The notes beneath the pieces are model-generated. The model did no database searches. It was given only the letters and a program-made list of their open reading frames with translations, and had not been told where the DNA came from. Shown in pieces: positions 12,663-16,330 of a stretch of DNA of 16,330 nucleotides; the first letter of the stretch is position 1; each line of letters starts with the position of its first letter. The DNA comes from Actinomycetes bacterium (GTDB lineage: Bacteria; Actinomycetota; Actinomycetes; Actinomycetales; Microbacteriaceae). The DNA lies in assembly GCA_023450335.1 (NCBI GenBank), contig JAEXHA010000084.1, forward strand, positions 1 to 16,330, read 5' to 3'. The translations under genes were made by a program, and so were the position numbers.

Positions 12663-13269
12663 CGACGCGGTCGCGGATCATGGCAGCGAGCTGCTCGGGC
12701 GGCAGGGCGGCATCCAGCACCAGGAACCGTTCGGGCGCTGCCGCCGCCAGCTCGAGGAATGCCGCGCGCACGCGCGCGTGGAAGTCGTCCCGCTCGGCCT
12801 CGAGCCGGTCGAAGGGCTTTTCGGCGGCATCGAGGCGGGCGCGGGCGGCAGCCGGCTCGAGGTCGAGCAGCACGGTGACCTCAGGCAGAGCACCCTCGGT
12901 GGCCCACAGCGACAGCTCGCGCACCTCTCCGGCATCCAGCACCCGACCGGCCCCCTGATACGCGACCGACGAATCGAGGTAGCGGTCCTGGATGACGACC
13001 TCGCCGCGCGCCAGCGCGGGCCGCACGAGCGTGGCCACGTGGTGGGCGCGGTCGGCGGCGTACAGCAGCGCCTCGGCGCGCGGGGCGATGTCGCCGCGGT
13101 GGTGCAGCACGATCTCACGGATCAGCCCGCCCACCTCGGTGCCGCCCGGCTCACGGGTGCGCACGACCGTGTGCCCCTGGTCACGCAGCCAGCTCTCCAG
13201 CAGCGCCGCCTGGGTCGTCTTGCCCGAGCCGTCGCCGCCCTCGAAGGTGACCCAGAGGCCGCGGCTCAC
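12646..13269 (-). CDS. tmk: Thymidylate kinase
   Basis: A 207-residue cytosolic kinase that phosphorylates dTMP to dTDP for DNA synthesis. The P-loop FEGGDGSGKTT lies at 9-19, the substrate segment TREPGGTEVG at 38-47, the DR(Y/H) motif D95-R-Y97 in DRYLDSSVAYQG, and a LID region RLDAAEKPFDRLE near 145-158. The length is typical. The start is GTG at 13269, overlapping the topA TGA as GTGA, with only an AG-rich GAAGAAGAA upstream (the topA Lys codons), so translation is probably coupled to topA. The stop lies in the first unit of a tandem repeat that fills the gap to holB. Confidence 0.96.
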   Translation of the reverse strand: MSRGLWVTFEGGDGSGKTTQAALLESWLRDQGHTVVRTREPGGTEVGGLIREIVLHHRGDIAPRAEALLYAADRAHHVATLVRPALARGEVVIQDRYLDSSVAYQGAGRVLDAGEVRELSLWATEGALPEVTVLLDLEPAAARARLDAAEKPFDRLEAERDDFHARVRAAFLELAAAAPERFLVLDAALPPEQLAAMIRDRVAAALS

Positions 13270-15956
13270 TTCTTCTTCGCCGGGGTCTTGCGCGTCGTCG
13301 TGCGGCGGGCAGGCTTCTTGGCCGGGCCCTTCGCACGCTTGTCGGCCAGCATCTGCACCGCGATCTCGTACGTGATGTCGTCGGCGGTCTGCCCGCGCGG
13401 GATGGTCACGTTCGTCGTCCCGTCGGTGACATACGCGCCGAACCGACCGTCCTTGATCTTGATGGCCTTCTCGCTGACCGGGTCGGGCTGCTCGAACTCC
13501 TTCAGCGCGCTCGAGGCGGCGCGGTTGCCGTACTTGGGCTGCGCGTAGATCTCCAGCGCCTGCTCGAGCGTGATGTCGAAGATGAGCTCTTCGCTGCCGA
13601 TCGAGCGCGAGTCGGTGCCCTTCTTCAGGTACGGGCCGTAGGGGCCGTTCTGCGCGGTGATGGGCTGTTCGGTCTCGGGGTCGATGCCGACGGTGCGCGG
13701 CAGAGCGAGCAGCTTCAGCGCCGTGTCGAGGTCGATGGTCTCGGGCGACATGCTCTTGAACAGCGAGGCGCGGCGCGGCTTGGGAGCCGCTTCTTTCTTG
13801 GCACCGCGCTTCTTCGGCGCCTCTTCGGCCGGGGCCTCGGCCTCGGGCAGCGCCTCTTCGAGGTACGGACCGAAGCGGCCGTCCTTCACGACGATGTCGC
13901 GGCCGGTGTCCGGGTTCTGCCCGAGCACGCGGTCGCCGCCCACCGGAGCGTCGATGAGCTCCTGCGCCTTCTGGGCGGTCAGCTCGTCGGGCGCGAGATC
14001 ATCCGGCACGTTGATGCGTCGCGGCGTCTCTTCCTCGTTCTGGGTCGGCACCTCGAGGTACGGTCCGTACTTGCCGAAGCGCAGCGTTGCGACGTCGCCG
14101 ATCGGCGTGGAGTTGATCTCGCGCGCGTCGATGTCGCCGAGGTTGTCGACAATGTTGCGCAGGCCCACCCGCTCGTCGTCGCCGAAGTAGAACCCGCGCA
14201 ACCACGCGGCACGGTCCTGTTCACCGCGGGCGATCGCATCGAGGTCGTCTTCGAGCGCGGCGGTGAAGTCGTAGTCGACCAGTTCGGTGAAGTGCCGTTC
14301 GAGCAGGCGCACGATGCTGAAGGCCAGCCAGCTGGGCACGAGCGCCTGACCGCGCTTGGAGACGTAGCCGCGGTCGAGGATCACATCGATGATGCTCGCG
14401 AACGTCGAGGGGCGGCCGATGCCCTTCTCTTCCAGTGCCTTCACCAGCGACGCTTCGGTGTAGCGCGGCTTGGGGCTGGTGGCGTGGCCCTTGGCCTCGA
14501 TGTCACGCAGGCGCACCTCGTCGCCGACCGCCAGCGGCGGAAGGGCCTGATCCTGGTCCTGGTCGCTGTCGTTGCGCTTCTCGTCGCGACCCTCTTCGTA
14601 CGCCTCGAGGAATCCCTTGAACACGTAGACGGTGCCTGACGCGGTGAAGGTCGCGGTGGTGTGGTCGCCGGCCCCGGCGACGGCCGCGTCGAGGGTGACG
14701 GTGGTCGTCTCGTACTTGGCGTCGGACATCTGGCTGGCGATCGTGCGCTTCCAGATGAGGTCGTACAGTCGCGCCTCGTCGCGGTCGAGGCTGGATGCCA
14801 CGGATGCCGGCGTGCGGAAATCCTCACCCGACGGGCGGATCGCCTCGTGGGCCTCCTGCGCGTTCTTGCTGTTGTTGCGGTGGCTGCGCGGGTTGGCCGG
14901 CACGGCCTTGTCGCCGTACAGCGCGACGGCCTGTGCGCGCGCGGCCGCGATGGCCTGCGCCGACAGCGCCGTCGAGTCCGTACGCATATAGGTGATGTAG
15001 CCCTTCTCGTAGAGACGCTGCGCGACGCCCATGGCGTGCTTGGCGCTCATCGAGAGCTTGCGACCGGCCTCCTGCTGCAGCGTGGAGGTCGTGAAAGGCG
15101 GCTTGGGGCTGCGGGTGCCGGGCTTGGCCTCGACCGAGACGACCGACGCGGTGCCGTTCTTCTCGAGCACCGCGGCCAGCTCGCGGGCCTGCGCCTCGGT
15201 GAGGACGACGACGGCCTTCTTGAGCGCACCCGCGTCGTCGAAGTCGGTACCGCGGGCCAGCGGCGCACCGTCGAGGCGGGCCAGGCGCGTCGAGAACGGC
15301 TGGGCGCCGGCGCTCATGGCCGCCGCCGTGGCATCCACGTCCCAGTACGACGCCGACACGAATGCCATCCGCTCGCGCTCACGGTCGACGACCAGGCGCG
15401 TCGCGGCCGACTGCACACGGCCGGCCGAGGTGCCCTGGCCGACCTTGCGGCGGGTCACGTCGGACACGTCCCAGCCGTAGAGGCGGTCGAGGATGCGGCG
15501 GGTCTCCTGGGCATCGACGAGCGCCAGGTCGAGCTCGCGGGTGTTGTCGACGGCCGCGCGGATGGCGTCTTTGGTGATCTCGTGGAACACCATGCGCTTG
15601 ACGGGAACCTTGGGCTTGAGCGCCTCGAGCAGGTGCCACGCGATGGCCTCGCCTTCGCGATCTTCATCGGTGGCGAGCAGGAGCTCGTCGGCGGATTTGA
15701 GGGCGCGCTTGAGCTCGGCCACGGTCTTCTTGCCGCGGTCGCTCTCCACATAGAGAGGGGTGAAGTCGTTCTCGATGTCGATGGAGTACTTTCCGACCGA
15801 CGTCTTCTTCAGCTCTGCCGGGATGTCCTTCTTATCCGCGAGATCGCGGATGTGCCCGACCGAGCTGAGCACTTCGTACCCGTCGCCCAGGTATCCCTGG
15901 ATCGACCTCATCTTCGTCGGCGACTCGACGATGACGAGCTTCTTGCCGTCTGCCAC
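13266..15956 (-). CDS. topA: DNA topoisomerase I (type IA)
   Basis: An 896-residue enzyme that relaxes negative supercoils. The Toprim domain (about 5-125) has E11 in VIVESPTK and D97-E-D99-REGEA. The active-site Tyr is Y323 in ITYMRTDST; KALEEKGIGRPSTFA (506-520) is also diagnostic. The C-terminus lacks zinc-finger cysteines and has four GxYGPY-type repeats (about 627-633, 693-699, 771-777, 837-843), as in actinobacterial TopA. It ends in a Lys/Arg-rich tail (875-896), known in mycobacterial TopA to bind DNA. I chose the GTG at 15956 (VADGKKLVIVESPTK) because AAAGGA lies 8 nt upstream; the open frame continues to 16019 but that part (with two Cys) is unlike the family. It overlaps tmk by 4 nt. 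Confidence 0.96.
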   Translation of the reverse strand: MADGKKLVIVESPTKMRSIQGYLGDGYEVLSSVGHIRDLADKKDIPAELKKTSVGKYSIDIENDFTPLYVESDRGKKTVAELKRALKSADELLLATDEDREGEAIAWHLLEALKPKVPVKRMVFHEITKDAIRAAVDNTRELDLALVDAQETRRILDRLYGWDVSDVTRRKVGQGTSAGRVQSAATRLVVDRERERMAFVSASYWDVDATAAAMSAGAQPFSTRLARLDGAPLARGTDFDDAGALKKAVVVLTEAQARELAAVLEKNGTASVVSVEAKPGTRSPKPPFTTSTLQQEAGRKLSMSAKHAMGVAQRLYEKGYITYMRTDSTALSAQAIAAARAQAVALYGDKAVPANPRSHRNNSKNAQEAHEAIRPSGEDFRTPASVASSLDRDEARLYDLIWKRTIASQMSDAKYETTTVTLDAAVAGAGDHTTATFTASGTVYVFKGFLEAYEEGRDEKRNDSDQDQDQALPPLAVGDEVRLRDIEAKGHATSPKPRYTEASLVKALEEKGIGRPSTFASIIDVILDRGYVSKRGQALVPSWLAFSIVRLLERHFTELVDYDFTAALEDDLDAIARGEQDRAAWLRGFYFGDDERVGLRNIVDNLGDIDAREINSTPIGDVATLRFGKYGPYLEVPTQNEEETPRRINVPDDLAPDELTAQKAQELIDAPVGGDRVLGQNPDTGRDIVVKDGRFGPYLEEALPEAEAPAEEAPKKRGAKKEAAPKPRRASLFKSMSPETIDLDTALKLLALPRTVGIDPETEQPITAQNGPYGPYLKKGTDSRSIGSEELIFDITLEQALEIYAQPKYGNRAASSALKEFEQPDPVSEKAIKIKDGRFGAYVTDGTTNVTIPRGQTADDITYEIAVQMLADKRAKGPAKKPARRTTTRKTPAKKK

Positions 15957-15979
15957 GTGGCGTCCTTTCTTCGATGCAC

Positions 15980-15985
15980 ACCATA
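15980..15985 (-). promoter_or_regulatory. Putative -10 box (TATGGT) of topA-tmk
   Basis: TGTGTATGGT on the minus strand gives TATGGT about 23 nt before the GTG start, leaving a leader of about 17 nt that contains the AAAGGA ribosome binding site. The -35 hexamer at a 17-bp spacer (CTTTCT) is poor. Plausible but unproven. Confidence 0.4.
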
Positions 15986-16020
15986 CACACAGGGGCAGCC
16001 GGAGAAAGCTGGGAGACACC

Positions 16021-16040
16021 CGATGATGGCGGCATCATCG
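16021..16040 (-). other. Hairpin across the TadE-like gene stop codon
   Basis: CGATGATG (16021-16028) and CATCATCG (16033-16040) form a perfect 8-bp stem with a 4-nt loop. The TGA of the TadE-like gene (16035-16037) lies in the arm. No T-run follows on the minus strand, so it is not a standard intrinsic terminator; it may mark the transcript 3' end or be incidental. Confidence 0.45.
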
Positions 16041-16330
16041 CGGCGGTCCCGCACGCGCGCGGGCGCGTGCAGCGAACACACCCACCGGCACGGAGACCTC
16101 GACCGTGGCGATGAGCATCTCGACGGTGCAGGATGCCAGGTCGGCGCCGCCGCGGGCTGCGATCTCGGCCGCGCGTTCACACGGAACACCCACAATCGCG
16201 CCGCTCGCGGCATCGGCAGCCGCCAGCGCCGCGGCGTCGGCGATGCCAGCGGCGGTCACGCTGCGCACAGCTGCGACACCGACACCGGCGATGCCCACGG
16301 CGAGCGTCGCGGTGACCGCGAGCGCACCGG
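16035..16330 (-). CDS. Rv3654c-family TadE-like protein, partial (5' end outside window)
   Basis: The last 97 codons or so of a gene that continues past the right edge. The visible part starts inside a hydrophobic segment (ALAVTATLAVGIAGVGVAAV). It then shows A-D-A-A-A-L-A-A-A-D, P-C-E-R-A-A-E-I-A, G-G-A-D-L-A-S-C and ends in ARARAGPPR. The pattern of a membrane helix, AALAAAD, two Cys and a terminal ARAGP matches the helicase/secretion-neighbourhood TadE-like family (Rv3654c in M. tuberculosis). That family lies in a Tad/Flp pilus-like cluster close to topA. A role in pilin-like secretion is inferred from the cluster. A GTG at 16298 is in frame but internal to the helix, so not the likely start. 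Confidence 0.8.
   Translation of the reverse strand, partial: GALAVTATLAVGIAGVGVAAVRSVTAAGIADAAALAAADAASGAIVGVPCERAAEIAARGGADLASCTVEMLIATVEVSVPVGVFAARARARAGPPR

Noticed and set aside
15957..16019. Longer TopA N-terminus with two cysteines
   Set aside because: The GTG at 15956 has a ribosome binding site and gives the usual KKLVIVESPTK start; the extension covers the putative promoter.

Overview
This is a 16.3 kb stretch of a very GC-rich actinobacterial chromosome. The gene set and order (TadE-like gene, topA, tmk, holB), the TopA C-terminal repeats without zinc fingers, and the protein style point to Microbacteriaceae, most likely Microbacterium or a close relative. That placement is inference from pattern memory, not from a search. 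All confident protein genes lie on the minus strand; only one tRNA and a candidate small RNA lie on the plus strand.

Right to left, in the direction of transcription: the 3' part of a TadE-like (Rv3654c-type) secretion-neighbourhood gene leaves the window at the right edge. Next come topA and tmk (overlapping by 4 nt), a tandem-repeat spacer, and holB followed by a TAP-type lipoprotein peptidase (also a 4-nt overlap). tRNA-Thr(CGU) follows, then a nagE-type GlcNAc PTS permease (IICBA) and a small two-helix membrane protein. The next group is an MMPL transporter, nicotinamidase pncA and a D,D-carboxypeptidase. Convergent to these is a plus-strand tRNA-Lys(UUU) with an abnormal T-arm, next to a zinc-ribbon gene remnant. 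The left part holds an RskA-C-terminal-like membrane protein, an unrecognised conserved protein, a plus-strand structured small RNA with its own terminator, a pabC-like class IV aminotransferase, and a tandem-repeat tract.

Most of the window is housekeeping: replication and DNA topology (topA, tmk, holB), sugar import (nagE), NAD salvage (pncA) and envelope work (DD-carboxypeptidase, MMPL). The parts that deserve a second look are small: the orphan structured RNA at about 1115-1203; tRNA-Lys with its T54/A58 pair apparently inverted; the zinc-ribbon remnant antisense to that tRNA; a TAGGCT box placed 6-7 nt before the ATG of four genes, which suggests leaderless transcription; a DD-carboxypeptidase with Cys in place of the SxN asparagine; and two tandem-repeat tracts that begin within the 3' ends of pabC and tmk. 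I saw no CRISPR array, rRNA, insertion sequence, intact prophage or defence cluster.
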